10,193 nt of DNA from CAITNM01 sp964446295 (GCA_964446295.1 CAYUNR010000051.1:1-10193), one strand, 5' to 3'; shown: positions 1 through 7,023, counted from the first letter of the stretch. The notes: a model not told the origin generated them from the letters alone. Numbers and translations: made by a program.

Positions 1-615
1 GTCATCGTTACCTGGAATTGGATACGTAATCATATCAGGTGTTGAGTTGCTATCAATAATCGCAATAATTGGAATGCTTAGTCGTTGAGCTTCCAGAACT
101 GCGATTGCTTCTTTGTTTGTATCAAGTACAAATAGCATATCAGGCAAACCGCCCATATCAGCGATACCACCAATAGCTAGTTCAAGCTTATCGTATTCAC
201 GTTGAAGCTTTAAAATTTCTTTTTTCGTCATGCGGCCTGGGTGAGAAAGCTCTTCTTGCATTTCTTTCAAGTGCTTAATTGACTGGTTTACTGTTTTCCA
301 GTTTGTAAGCAAACCACCAAGCCAGCGATGGTTAATGTAGTACTGTCCACAGCGTTTAGCTGCTTCTTTAACAATGTCAGAACCTTGAACTTTTGTTCCT
401 ACAAAAAGTACGCGTCCACCTGCTTTTACAGTGTCACGAGCAACTTCTAATGCTTTATGAAGCATTGGAACAGTTTGTTGCAAGTCTAAAATGTGAACTT
501 CGCTGCGTTCACCAAAAATGTACGGTGCCATTTTAGGATTCCAGCGACGTGTATTGTGTCCGTAGTGTACGCCCGATTCTAGTAACTGACGCATTGTAAA
601 TGTTGGCATGGCCAT
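1..615 (-). CDS. rpsB: 30S ribosomal protein S2, 5' portion (cut by window start)
   Basis: This is the N-terminal 205 residues of ribosomal protein S2, a primary 30S-subunit protein; the frame stays open to base 1, so the C-terminus lies outside. The translation begins MAMPTFTMRQLLESGVHYGH and carries typical S2 stretches: RRWNPKMAPYIFG, HILDLQQTV, NHRWLGGLLTNWKTV, and the conserved PD(ML)LFVLDTNKEAIAVLEA region near residues 160-185. The ATG at 613-615 is preferred over the in-frame ATG two codons later because an AAGGAGA Shine-Dalgarno at 624-630 lies 8 bases from it. In most bacteria tsf follows rpsB, which would lie beyond the left edge; this cannot be checked here. The gene has its own promoter and a structured leader, listed separately. 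Identification is firm. Confidence 0.97.
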   Translation of the reverse strand, partial: MAMPTFTMRQLLESGVHYGHNTRRWNPKMAPYIFGERSEVHILDLQQTVPMLHKALEVARDTVKAGGRVLFVGTKVQGSDIVKEAAKRCGQYYINHRWLGGLLTNWKTVNQSIKHLKEMQEELSHPGRMTKKEILKLQREYDKLELAIGGIADMGGLPDMLFVLDTNKEAIAVLEAQRLSIPIIAIIDSNSTPDMITYPIPGNDD

Positions 616-649
616 AGTAGTAGTCTCCTTTGTTTCCGATTAAACCTCA

Positions 650-693
650 TCAGGCCGATACTGCATCGGTGGGCAAGGTTGCCCAAAGCCTGA
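650..693 (-). promoter_or_regulatory. Structured rpsB leader RNA (three-way junction), candidate S2 autoregulatory element
   Basis: Read on the minus strand, the rpsB leader can fold into a closed three-helix junction. A 6-bp closing helix pairs TCAGGC (688-693) with GCCTGA (650-655). Inside it are two hairpins: GGGCA/TGCCC with a 4-base loop (671-684), and CGAT/ATCG with a 5-base loop (656-668). The structure ends 19 bases before the Shine-Dalgarno and starts about 9 bases after the predicted transcription start. In E. coli, S2 represses its own rpsB-tsf messenger through the leader; a similar role here is inference from position and fold. It is not an intrinsic terminator, since no U-tract follows. 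Confidence 0.6.
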
Positions 694-708
694 CTGTGTA
701 GTGCGCTT

Positions 709-737
709 ATTATATTCAAGCCATAAAAAAAATACCA
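709..737 (-). promoter_or_regulatory. rpsB promoter
   Basis: A perfect TATAAT -10 lies at 709-714 on the minus strand. At 17 bases spacing the -35 position (732-737) reads TGGTAT, a poor match to TTGACA, with a T-run just downstream of it. Transcription would start near 702, giving an 87-base leader that begins just before the three-helix junction. The -10 assignment is good and the -35 weak. Confidence 0.55.
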
Positions 738-847
738 GATAAATTTTTATGAATTACGTGAACTCGTTAAGATACAATAAAAGGGACCAAAATTAACTTT
801 GAAAAGCTTTTTCTAAGTATAAAGAGCATTTTTTAACTACTATTAGA

Positions 848-875
848 TTGAAAAAGATGTAAATTATGGTATAAT
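848..875 (+). promoter_or_regulatory. Promoter of the exported receiver-domain gene
   Basis: TTGAAA at 848-853 and TATAAT at 870-875 are separated by 16 bases, and the -10 is preceded by TGG (867-869), making it an extended -10. This is the best consensus promoter in the window. Transcription would start near 882, leaving a 5' leader of about 24 bases before the ATG at 906. No convincing Shine-Dalgarno lies in that leader. Confidence 0.65.
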
Positions 876-905
876 TGATAATAATATTTCTTTGTAAAAT
901 ATACT

Positions 906-1643
906 ATGTCACGGAAGTGTAAGACACTCATATCATTTTTATTGCTAATAATGAACATTTGCTTCGCTCAAGAATTAGAATTAAAACCGGAACCAAGCTG
1001 TGCACCAACCCGCATTATTAATGTACTGCTTGTTGATGACATGCATATGAATCGTGTTTTAGCGGAGCGTTCAATTGTGCGATATAACGAAACAAGAGGA
1101 GATAACCCTGAAATACATATCGACTTCTTAGATGACGGTTCAAAAATACAATTACAAAATCTTTTGGGAATTAATTTAGTTTTGTGCGATATCGAAATGA
1201 TACAACAAGACGGAAATGTTGCACTTGCAAGAATCGTTGGAGAAGCGCAAAAAGTAAACTTTTTACTACCCCCCTTTGTCGCAATCACATCCCTATCAGA
1301 CTATCAAAATATTGGCGAAGTAGACGCAGAAAAACAAGCCAAACGGTTAACTTGGGCAACAGCACATCATTTTATCGGCGGCAGAGACAAAGTTTCTAAT
1401 TCTTTCCCTATAGACAATATATTGACCTATTGTGATGAAAAATTAGGATCAAATTGGTTAACAACCCATGTTGGACACTATAAACCAGTAATAGCACCCG
1501 AAAAAGAGATGGATCTCGATATTACCGAATCATCTATCACCATGGATTCCCCTGAGACATTGCATATAGAAACAAGTTGGTGGCGATATCTTTTGTGTGG
1601 TTGCAGATGTGGAACAAAAAGAATCTCTGCAGAAACAAACTGA
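906..1643 (+). CDS. Exported protein with CheY-like receiver domain
   Basis: The 245-residue product starts with a Sec-type signal peptide: basic MSRKCK, a hydrophobic core (residues 8-20) and a likely cut after FA at residue 21. Residues 38 to about 180 resemble a response-regulator receiver domain. The pattern shows NVLLVDD (acidic pair D44/D45), MNRVLAERSI as helix 1, the probable phospho-acceptor D95 in LVLCDIEM, QDG at 101-103, and T128 in FVAITSLSD. The usual lysine is less clear; K162 in GGRDK is the best candidate, followed by an insertion. The receiver style is that of hybrid histidine kinases. No kinase or DNA-binding output domain follows. The tail ends in WWRYLLCGCRCG (225-236), with three cysteines in five residues. 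An exported receiver is odd because phosphotransfer normally happens in the cytoplasm. The ATG is supported by the promoter, not by a ribosome-binding site. The gene stands alone, converging on ruvX 23 bases away. Domain call is fairly sure; role unknown. Confidence 0.8.
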   Translation: MSRKCKTLISFLLLIMNICFAQELELKPEPSCAPTRIINVLLVDDMHMNRVLAERSIVRYNETRGDNPEIHIDFLDDGSKIQLQNLLGINLVLCDIEMIQQDGNVALARIVGEAQKVNFLLPPFVAITSLSDYQNIGEVDAEKQAKRLTWATAHHFIGGRDKVSNSFPIDNILTYCDEKLGSNWLTTHVGHYKPVIAPEKEMDLDITESSITMDSPETLHIETSWWRYLLCGCRCGTKRISAETN

Positions 1644-1666
1644 AAATATTAAAAGACTTTAAAGTA

Positions 1667-2119
1667 TTAGCCCCTTAAGCTTTCTAGGAAGCCTTGCAGC
1701 ATATAGGCTGCGGCCATTTTGTCGACAACCTCGCGTTGGCGTTTACGTGATAAGTCAGCTTCAATCATTGTGCGGTGCACAGCCATGGTCGATAGCCGTT
1801 CATCCCAGGCATAAAAAGGAATACTACAAACCTTAGTAAGCTTTTCGGAAAATTGCTGAACCTTTTCGCATTGCGGCCCAACTGTGCCGTTCATGTTCAC
1901 GGGCCAGCCAATCACAACGGCAACGATGTTTTCTTGGGATACGAGTTTTTGAAATTGCTGCAAAAGTTCTGGTTTGCTTAATACCTTAAAAGGAGAGGCA
2001 ATTGTCCAGGTTAAATCACACAGGCTAAGGCCCACGTGCTTTTCCCCATGATCAATACCTAAAAGGCGGTTCTTTGAATTTTTTAAAGACGCTATTTCAG
2101 AAGCTAAAACAAATTCCAA
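1667..2119 (-). CDS. ruvX: RuvX/YqgF family Holliday-junction-resolvase-like protein
   Basis: This 150-residue protein belongs to the YqgF/RuvX family of RNase H-fold nucleases, linked to pre-16S rRNA 5'-end processing and to Holliday-junction resolution. The family landmarks are present: RLLGIDHGEKHVGLSLCD (D23), VVIGWPVNMNGTVG (69-81), AWDERLSTMAV (D106/E107) and VVDKMAAAYMLQGFL (D133). Length is normal for the family. The start is TTG at 2117-2119; no in-frame ATG lies upstream of the first motif, and AGGG at 2126-2129 sits 6 bases before the TTG, overlapping the trhO stop codon. The gene is therefore probably translated by coupling to trhO, 8 bases upstream. It is the last gene of the trcR-trhO-ruvX unit. 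Cytoplasmic. The family is firm; the exact start is likely. Confidence 0.93.
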   Translation of the reverse strand: MEFVLASEIASLKNSKNRLLGIDHGEKHVGLSLCDLTWTIASPFKVLSKPELLQQFQKLVSQENIVAVVIGWPVNMNGTVGPQCEKVQQFSEKLTKVCSIPFYAWDERLSTMAVHRTMIEADLSRKRQREVVDKMAAAYMLQGFLESLRG

Positions 2120-2127
2120 GACAAACC

Positions 2128-3063
2128 CTAATGCGAAGGCGTGCTTGGTCTTGTTTCGGAAACATCACCAATGTGTTTTTGCCCCCTGGCTTTTGCAAGC
2201 TGAACTTGCTTTTGACGTTCACTAACACGCTGATAGTGCACATCGTTATGGGAATCATAGCAATGGTGGCAATGAATACCCGCTAAATAATGTTCTGATG
2301 CTTTTTCTTCTTCAGTAATCGGCATACGGCAACCATAGCACTGATCATATTCACCAAGCTCAAGACCATGACGAACAGAAACGCGCTGGTCAAAAACAAA
2401 GCATTCCCCTTCCCAAAGGCTTTTTTCTTCAGGAACTTCTTCAAGGTATTTTAAAATGCCACCTTTTAGATGATAAACCTCTTTAAAACCCAATGCTTTA
2501 AGATATGCCGTTGAACGTTCACAGCGAATACCACCCGTACAATACATAGCCACCGGCTTGTCTTTGTACTGCATAAGGTTTTCTTCAGTGTAGGTTGTAA
2601 AATCTTTAAATGTCGTGGTTTTTGGGTTTACAGCACCTTTGAACGAACCAATCATGACTTCATAGTCATTGCGTGTATCAATTGTAACAACATCACTTCT
2701 TGAAATTAATGCATTCCAATCACTAGGTGCAACGTACGTTCCAACCATTTGTGTAGGGTCCGCGGCAGCTGCACCAAGGGTTACAATTTCTTTTTTCAGC
2801 TTCACCTTCATGCGCAAAAAAGGCATGGTTTCAGCTTTTGATTCTTTATATTCAAGGTTTTGAAAAGGCCCAGCTTCTTTCAAGTATGCAGCGACTGCGT
2901 CAATGCCTGAACGGGTTCCAGCAATAGTACCGTTAATACCCTCAGCGGCAAGTAATAAAGTTCCTTTTACGCCATGGCTTTTACAGAAGCTTAATAATGG
3001 TGCTTGTAAATCTAGGTAATTAGGCAGCGCCACAAATTGGTAAAGTGCAGCAACAACAATCAT
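2128..3063 (-). CDS. trhO: tRNA uridine(34) hydroxylase, rhodanese family
   Basis: TrhO (formerly YceA) hydroxylates uridine 34 in the wobble position of certain tRNAs, an oxygen-dependent step towards 5-(carboxy)methoxyuridine derivatives. The 311-residue product has the family layout. An N-terminal ferredoxin-like domain (1-95) contains GVKGTLLLAAEGINGTIAG. A rhodanese domain (about 120-215) carries the active-site loop MYCTGGIRCERS, with C175 as expected catalytic cysteine and C181 after it. A C-terminal part has paired cysteines CYGC (242/245) and CHHC (265/268), spaced like a metal site. Its ATG at 3061-3063 overlaps the trcR stop by four bases (ATGA), implying translational coupling. 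An extra polar tail after about residue 285 is poorly conserved in my estimate. Identification is firm. Confidence 0.95.
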   Translation of the reverse strand: MIVVAALYQFVALPNYLDLQAPLLSFCKSHGVKGTLLLAAEGINGTIAGTRSGIDAVAAYLKEAGPFQNLEYKESKAETMPFLRMKVKLKKEIVTLGAAAADPTQMVGTYVAPSDWNALISRSDVVTIDTRNDYEVMIGSFKGAVNPKTTTFKDFTTYTEENLMQYKDKPVAMYCTGGIRCERSTAYLKALGFKEVYHLKGGILKYLEEVPEEKSLWEGECFVFDQRVSVRHGLELGEYDQCYGCRMPITEEEKASEHYLAGIHCHHCYDSHNDVHYQRVSERQKQVQLAKARGQKHIGDVSETRPSTPSH

Positions 3064-3593
3064 GATGCTTCTTGTGTTTTCTTAAGAAGTTTCACAGCGT
3101 TATCAAGCTCAGCCTGAGTACAAAAACCTAGTTGAACAGGACTGCGCGGCTTAATGTTTTGCGCATTCCAATGGCTTTTTGTACGAACAGCATCAATAGT
3201 AATCTTCGTTGTGCCAATAAGCCTTGAGATCTGAGAATCTGTTAAATCTGGATAGTATTTAACCAACCATGAAATAGCATCTGGACGCTCTTGGCGCTTA
3301 GACAACGGAGTGTAACGGGGACGCTTTTTGCCCAAAACGCTATCTGCAGAAATGGCTGCAGATATTTGCAATTCTGCAGTTTCGTCTTGTTCACAACGAT
3401 GAATTTCTTCTAGAGTAAGCTGCGCTGAAGCAATAGGGTCAAAACCCAACATGCCATGAGTTGCTTCGCTATCTGCTAAATTTTGAACCTCTAGCATATG
3501 CAGACCACAAAACTTAGCAATTTGCTTAAACCCAAGGGCTGTATTTTCAATAAGCCAAACGGCAGTTGCTTTTGGCATCAATGGAATAGTCAT
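3060..3593 (-). CDS. trcR: Cell cycle transcriptional regulator TrcR (DUF1013)
   Basis: The 177-residue protein matches the alphaproteobacterial DUF1013 family, named TrcR in Caulobacter, a cytoplasmic cell-cycle-linked transcription regulator. Diagnostic stretches are PLMPKATAVWLIENTALGF at the N-terminus, FDPIASAQLTLEEI (51-64), KRPRYTPLSKRQERPDAI (90-107), and the segment around 108-142 with DLTDSQISRLIGTTK and TKSHWN. The N-terminal region (22-40) and the 108-142 region both read as helix-turn-helix-like segments. Residues 68-88 replace the usual linker and look divergent. It is the first gene of a coupled trio with trhO and ruvX. Only a weak AAAGAG precedes the ATG at 3591-3593, and MFS transcription may read through the 43-base gap. 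Family assignment is firm; targets in this organism are unknown. Confidence 0.93.
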   Translation of the reverse strand: MTIPLMPKATAVWLIENTALGFKQIAKFCGLHMLEVQNLADSEATHGMLGFDPIASAQLTLEEIHRCEQDETAELQISAAISADSVLGKKRPRYTPLSKRQERPDAISWLVKYYPDLTDSQISRLIGTTKITIDAVRTKSHWNAQNIKPRSPVQLGFCTQAELDNAVKLLKKTQEAS

Positions 3594-3636
3594 AAAATCT
3601 CTTTACCTTGAAAATTGAACTTTCAGTAGTCCAATA

Positions 3637-4878
3637 CTATTTCTTATTTTTATAGCCCATTATAACGATAAGGACCAGTAAAGAAAACACCGCAATTACT
3701 CCGCTGGCCAAAAACATGCGTGATTGTCCAAAGTATTGGGAAACAACACCAGCGATGTTACTCGCAAAAAATTCCGAAATGGCAATAATCACGTAATAAC
3801 AACCAAACCCAGTACCACGTAAGTCTTCAGGGACAATTTCAGCAATAAGCGACAAAAAGATATTCATGGTAATAGCGTATTGCACGCCCCAAAACGCAAT
3901 ACCAATCCACAACATAGTTAAAGAAGTCGCATTGGCCAAAACCATATCTGCAAGTACCAAGAACAAAATTCCGATAATTAAGAACCAGTAGCGGTTCATA
4001 CGGTCAGCCATTCGCCCAACTGGATACGCAGTCAAACACCAAGCAACATTAAATACCATCATCACTAGTGGTACATTTTCTAGGGGCATATCAAAGGTTT
4101 TGCGAGCGTACAAACATAAAAAGCCTTCACTAAACCGTGAGAGCATGAAGATTGCCGCAACTAGCATGAGCATCCAAAAAGACTTACCAAGCAATGGCAG
4201 ATTTTTAAAGCTAATAGGGTGACGGCGCTTTTCTTCCGGCAATGGAATTTCGGCAGATACTGCCGAATGGGTAAATCGTTTGGGCTCTCTAATGAAAAAA
4301 ACTAAAATGCAGTAGGCCAAAATTGCAGGTATTACTGCCACTTGAAACACTGACTGAATATCATTATTGAAAAAGCGCATCGCAAACATGCCAACAATAG
4401 CACCTAGGAACGCACCAGCCTGAGAAAGAGTACGCTTTAACCCATAAGCTGAGCCAATTTGCTTAGGTGACACAACATCAGCAATCATCGTGTCACGTGG
4501 GGTTGACTGAATTCCATTCGCAATGCGCTCTCCAAGCCTGCCACAAAAAAATGGCATAAAGGTATTGGAAAAAGCAAATAGGATACGGCTAAGCACGCTA
4601 ATAGAATACCCAAGCACCATCAGTGGTTTGCGGCGCCTAAAGTAATCACTAATTAGACCCGAAAATAATTTCATTAACTGCGAGCCGCCTTCGGCTATGC
4701 CTTCAGCAACACCAATCCAAGCCATGGTAACGCCAAAAGAATCCATATAGATAGCAAAATAGCTATATCCCATTAGCAAGCTAAGGTTAAGCAAAAACAT
4801 CATGCAACCGATTTTCCAAACGGTAGTATGAATTTTGGTGTTTTGATGATTATTTTCTGAAATTGAAGCCGTCGTCAT
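3637..4878 (-). CDS. MFS transporter
   Basis: The 413-residue product is a major facilitator superfamily permease, with about twelve hydrophobic segments in two halves split by a charged cytoplasmic loop (about 197-228). The loop between segments 2 and 3 shows the MFS signature as GLISDYFRRRKPLMVLGY (74-91), and a related loop in the second half reads GRMADRMNRYWFL (288-300). RLGERIANGIQSTPRDTMIAD (114-134) is a charged segment typical of one drug/metabolite-like MFS branch. The substrate cannot be told from sequence. The ATG at 4876-4878 lacks a visible Shine-Dalgarno; no better start exists before the first membrane segment near residue 22. It lies 43 bases before trcR on the same strand, and a weak 8-bp hairpin (3614-3635) sits in that gap. 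Confidence 0.9.
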   Translation of the reverse strand: MTTASISENNHQNTKIHTTVWKIGCMMFLLNLSLLMGYSYFAIYMDSFGVTMAWIGVAEGIAEGGSQLMKLFSGLISDYFRRRKPLMVLGYSISVLSRILFAFSNTFMPFFCGRLGERIANGIQSTPRDTMIADVVSPKQIGSAYGLKRTLSQAGAFLGAIVGMFAMRFFNNDIQSVFQVAVIPAILAYCILVFFIREPKRFTHSAVSAEIPLPEEKRRHPISFKNLPLLGKSFWMLMLVAAIFMLSRFSEGFLCLYARKTFDMPLENVPLVMMVFNVAWCLTAYPVGRMADRMNRYWFLIIGILFLVLADMVLANATSLTMLWIGIAFWGVQYAITMNIFLSLIAEIVPEDLRGTGFGCYYVIIAISEFFASNIAGVVSQYFGQSRMFLASGVIAVFSLLVLIVIMGYKNKK

Positions 4879-4981
4879 AGGGCGTATCTACTTATTCTGA
4901 AACGACGACACATATCTTGGCTAAAACTGGGCTACATCCCTTCTATTACTAGCCAATAACTGACGACTTTGCAATCAGAAA

Positions 4982-6937
4982 TTATGATTCAAGTTCCAAA
5001 TAAGGTGATCCTTCACCTAAGGACAAACCATTTATCAACTCTAGCATGTCTGTCATAGCATCTGCTCCAAATTTATCTGTACAACCACCATGCGGATCAA
5101 CAAATATTTTTGGCATCTTACCAGGACTATGAATGCTTACGTGAGATCCTTTTTGCCCGCGATAAGGAATACCAAGACCCACCATCAAATTTAAAAAACT
5201 ACTCATATTAAAAGTAAATGGGGTTTGTTCCCTGATAGCAGTCAGGACAATATTTTGAGCATGTGTAAGATTGAATCTTCCGACTGGCTCCGGAATATAA
5301 CGATCTTCTGAAGGATGCTTAACCCAGTTCACTGGACAAAAGGATTTTCCAGGTAAAAGCCGTAACCTATCTGAATTTGTTGCCATTCGCATAGCTAATT
5401 GCAAAGTCTTTTCACGTATGTCTTGAGGCGTAAAAGGCATCATAGAAGTAAGCTTTTCATCAGCACATCTTGCACCTTCTTCAGATGCAGGTTTTGCGGC
5501 ACCTGCAATGTTATTTAGCAGTATGCAAGAACCTGTTTCTCTTTTTTCTTGTATTCCTGCTGTTGCACCAGCTGCAGCTCCCTCTGTACCTAATGCTATC
5601 TGTCCTTTTTTAGCAGCTTTTTTTCTAGCCGCTTTGCTTGGTTGCTTTTTAGAAGTAGAAAGGAAATCCAATGCTAATAAATCTTCTTCCAGTGATCGAA
5701 AAGCACTGTCTGCCTGCGTTTTCTGATTACTTGCCATCTTTGGCATTGCACGCATATGGTTTCCATTTTCAATTTTCTTCCACAATGCCACTTCTTCTGG
5801 GGTATTAGGTAAATCTAGCTTAATTGTTGTTGTTACCAGTCCTACTGCACCTGAAGCAAGGGCTTTTTTCCTTACTGAGAGCTTTAACCTATTCTCCCTC
5901 GTTAACTTGTTCTCAATGATAGAAGTGGGGCCTATTTGATGTTCTTCTAATTCATCGCTAGTCGGATATAATAAATTATCCAGAGTGTACATAATTAATA
6001 CACTTTTATTAGCAACAATTGTATTTTTATCCACATGCGCAAGAGATAACCTCATTAGCGCAAGCGTTAAGGAAAATAAAGAAATTTCCCGTTGAGCATC
6101 AATTAATCTCCAATAATCTTTACTTTGACGTAGCCGGAGCAAGCTTTTACTGGAAGTCTGATATCCTCCCTCTGGTTCTCTTGTTATATGATTTTTTAAT
6201 TCACGAAGGCATTCAGAAAAAAAATAATTCCAGTTAATGTCTTTATGAAAAGTTAGCCTTGTTGAAAGAGCCTCCCTAATTTCGAGAGATGTATCATCAA
6301 TAAGCGATTTTGAAGAAAGAAAGTCTCCTAATGTAGCTTCAAAAGGAGGCTCAGCCTCAACCAACACTAAGAGCCTTCTATAACAGTCTAGTGTCGTTAT
6401 AAATGGTTGAGGATTAGACCACTTTTTGAAATACTCATACCATGTTTCTGGGTCTGTTTTGTACCAATTTTCATGAACAAAAAAAGGATGAAGTCTTTCA
6501 TAAGCTTCTTTATTTTGATGATCCGCAGGATCAAGCGCCAATAACTTTTCATAAAGCTCTCTCCTGTAATCTAGCTCATCTTTTTCCTTTTTTATTATTG
6601 CTTCAAGCAATGATTGCATTAATGCCATAGTTTTTTTCTGGCCAGGATGGGCGCTCAAGCTAGAGTAGTCATCGTATTTATGACCTTGCACAATAGCAAT
6701 ATCAGCTATGGCTGCGTAGACATCGAAGTATGTGAAGTCTTCAACTTGAGAATCTGCTATATTGCTTATTTGAGTAAAAACAGAACGCTCTGTTATTGGT
6801 GTGGCCATCCTAACAGTATCCTCATCTGGTCCGCCTGCTGCAGCCCCCGCCGCACCTCCGTAAACCCTTCCGGTTGCTGCTGCATCTAAAAAGGTATTCA
6901 TAGAAAACAGCAATATCGCAATAATTAGATTTTTCAT
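4982..6937 (-). CDS. Large exported protein of unknown function with HicA-like C-terminal domain
   Basis: I do not recognise this 651-residue protein as a whole. It opens with a Sec signal peptide: MKN, a hydrophobic stretch (4-17) and a probable cut after the AA near residue 20, followed by a Gly/Ala-rich segment (22-36). Residues 45-420 are mixed charged, leucine-rich and probably helical, with no motif I can name. A low-complexity stretch follows, including the lysine-rich 429-445 (KKQPSKAARKKAAKKG) and the Ala/Gly-rich 453-461. The C-terminal 581-638 resembles the HicA/YcfA small dsRNA-binding-like fold: LNLMVGLGIPYRGQKGSHVS, with the GSH triad at 597-599, then FVDPHGG with H616, then a closing helix. 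HicA is normally a short stand-alone RNase toxin; no HicB antitoxin lies nearby. The ATG at 6935-6937 has no Shine-Dalgarno but fits the predicted promoter. Export is likely; the HicA link is pattern-based. Confidence 0.78.
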   Translation of the reverse strand: MKNLIIAILLFSMNTFLDAAATGRVYGGAAGAAAGGPDEDTVRMATPITERSVFTQISNIADSQVEDFTYFDVYAAIADIAIVQGHKYDDYSSLSAHPGQKKTMALMQSLLEAIIKKEKDELDYRRELYEKLLALDPADHQNKEAYERLHPFFVHENWYKTDPETWYEYFKKWSNPQPFITTLDCYRRLLVLVEAEPPFEATLGDFLSSKSLIDDTSLEIREALSTRLTFHKDINWNYFFSECLRELKNHITREPEGGYQTSSKSLLRLRQSKDYWRLIDAQREISLFSLTLALMRLSLAHVDKNTIVANKSVLIMYTLDNLLYPTSDELEEHQIGPTSIIENKLTRENRLKLSVRKKALASGAVGLVTTTIKLDLPNTPEEVALWKKIENGNHMRAMPKMASNQKTQADSAFRSLEEDLLALDFLSTSKKQPSKAARKKAAKKGQIALGTEGAAAGATAGIQEKRETGSCILLNNIAGAAKPASEEGARCADEKLTSMMPFTPQDIREKTLQLAMRMATNSDRLRLLPGKSFCPVNWVKHPSEDRYIPEPVGRFNLTHAQNIVLTAIREQTPFTFNMSSFLNLMVGLGIPYRGQKGSHVSIHSPGKMPKIFVDPHGGCTDKFGADAMTDMLELINGLSLGEGSPYLELES

Positions 6938-6969
6938 TATTTGTAATGCGCAATAAATTTAACTCGGGA

Positions 6970-6998
6970 AAAATACCACAAAACAAACAGAAAAGCAA
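6970..6998 (-). promoter_or_regulatory. Candidate promoter of the 651-residue exported protein
   Basis: On the minus strand TTGCTT (6993-6998) and TATTTT (6970-6975) are 17 bases apart, and TGG (6976-6978) directly precedes the -10, as in the other exported-protein promoters here. The start would be near 6963, giving a leader of about 26 bases. Both hexamers are imperfect, so this is a moderate call. Confidence 0.4.
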
Positions 6999-7023
6999 TA
7001 ATTATATTTATATAAGCAATAAT
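6993..7023 (-). repeat. Pair of 10-bp direct repeats at the promoter, possible operator
   Basis: ATTATTGCTT occurs twice on the minus strand, at 7014-7023 and 6993-7002, with a 21-base period, close to two helical turns. The promoter-proximal copy overlaps the candidate -35 of the 651-residue protein gene. Such spacing would suit a protein binding one face of the DNA. The surroundings are very AT-rich, so chance is possible. Confidence 0.35.

Noticed and set aside
802..811. 10-bp palindrome AAAAGCTTTT between rpsB and the receiver gene as an operator
   Set aside because: Simple AT-rich symmetry, not positioned at either predicted promoter, and expected by chance.
906..968. Lipoprotein signal peptide on the receiver protein
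   Set aside because: C19 lies in MNIC, which does not fit the lipobox; a normal signal peptidase I site after FA at residue 21 fits better.
968..1288. 106-codon open frame antisense to the exported receiver gene
   Set aside because: It is the mirror of a gene with clear domain motifs, signal peptide and promoter; its own product shows no family motif.
3614..3635. Hairpin after the MFS gene as an intrinsic terminator
   Set aside because: Only 8 bp with a G-U pair, AT-rich, and followed by a mere four T; too weak to call, so readthrough into trcR remains possible.
4917..4956. TTGGCTA/TAGCCAA inverted repeat after the 651-residue protein gene as a terminator
   Set aside because: A 26-base loop and no T-tract on the minus strand; not a convincing intrinsic terminator.
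5508..6889. Several plus-strand frames of 62-80 codons opposite the 651-residue exported protein
   Set aside because: They are shadows of the long minus-strand frame; hydrophobic or Ala-rich runs in them come from antisense of its low-complexity segments.
4982..6937. A HicAB toxin-antitoxin locus
   Set aside because: The HicA-like segment is the tail of a large exported protein and no HicB-like gene lies beside it.
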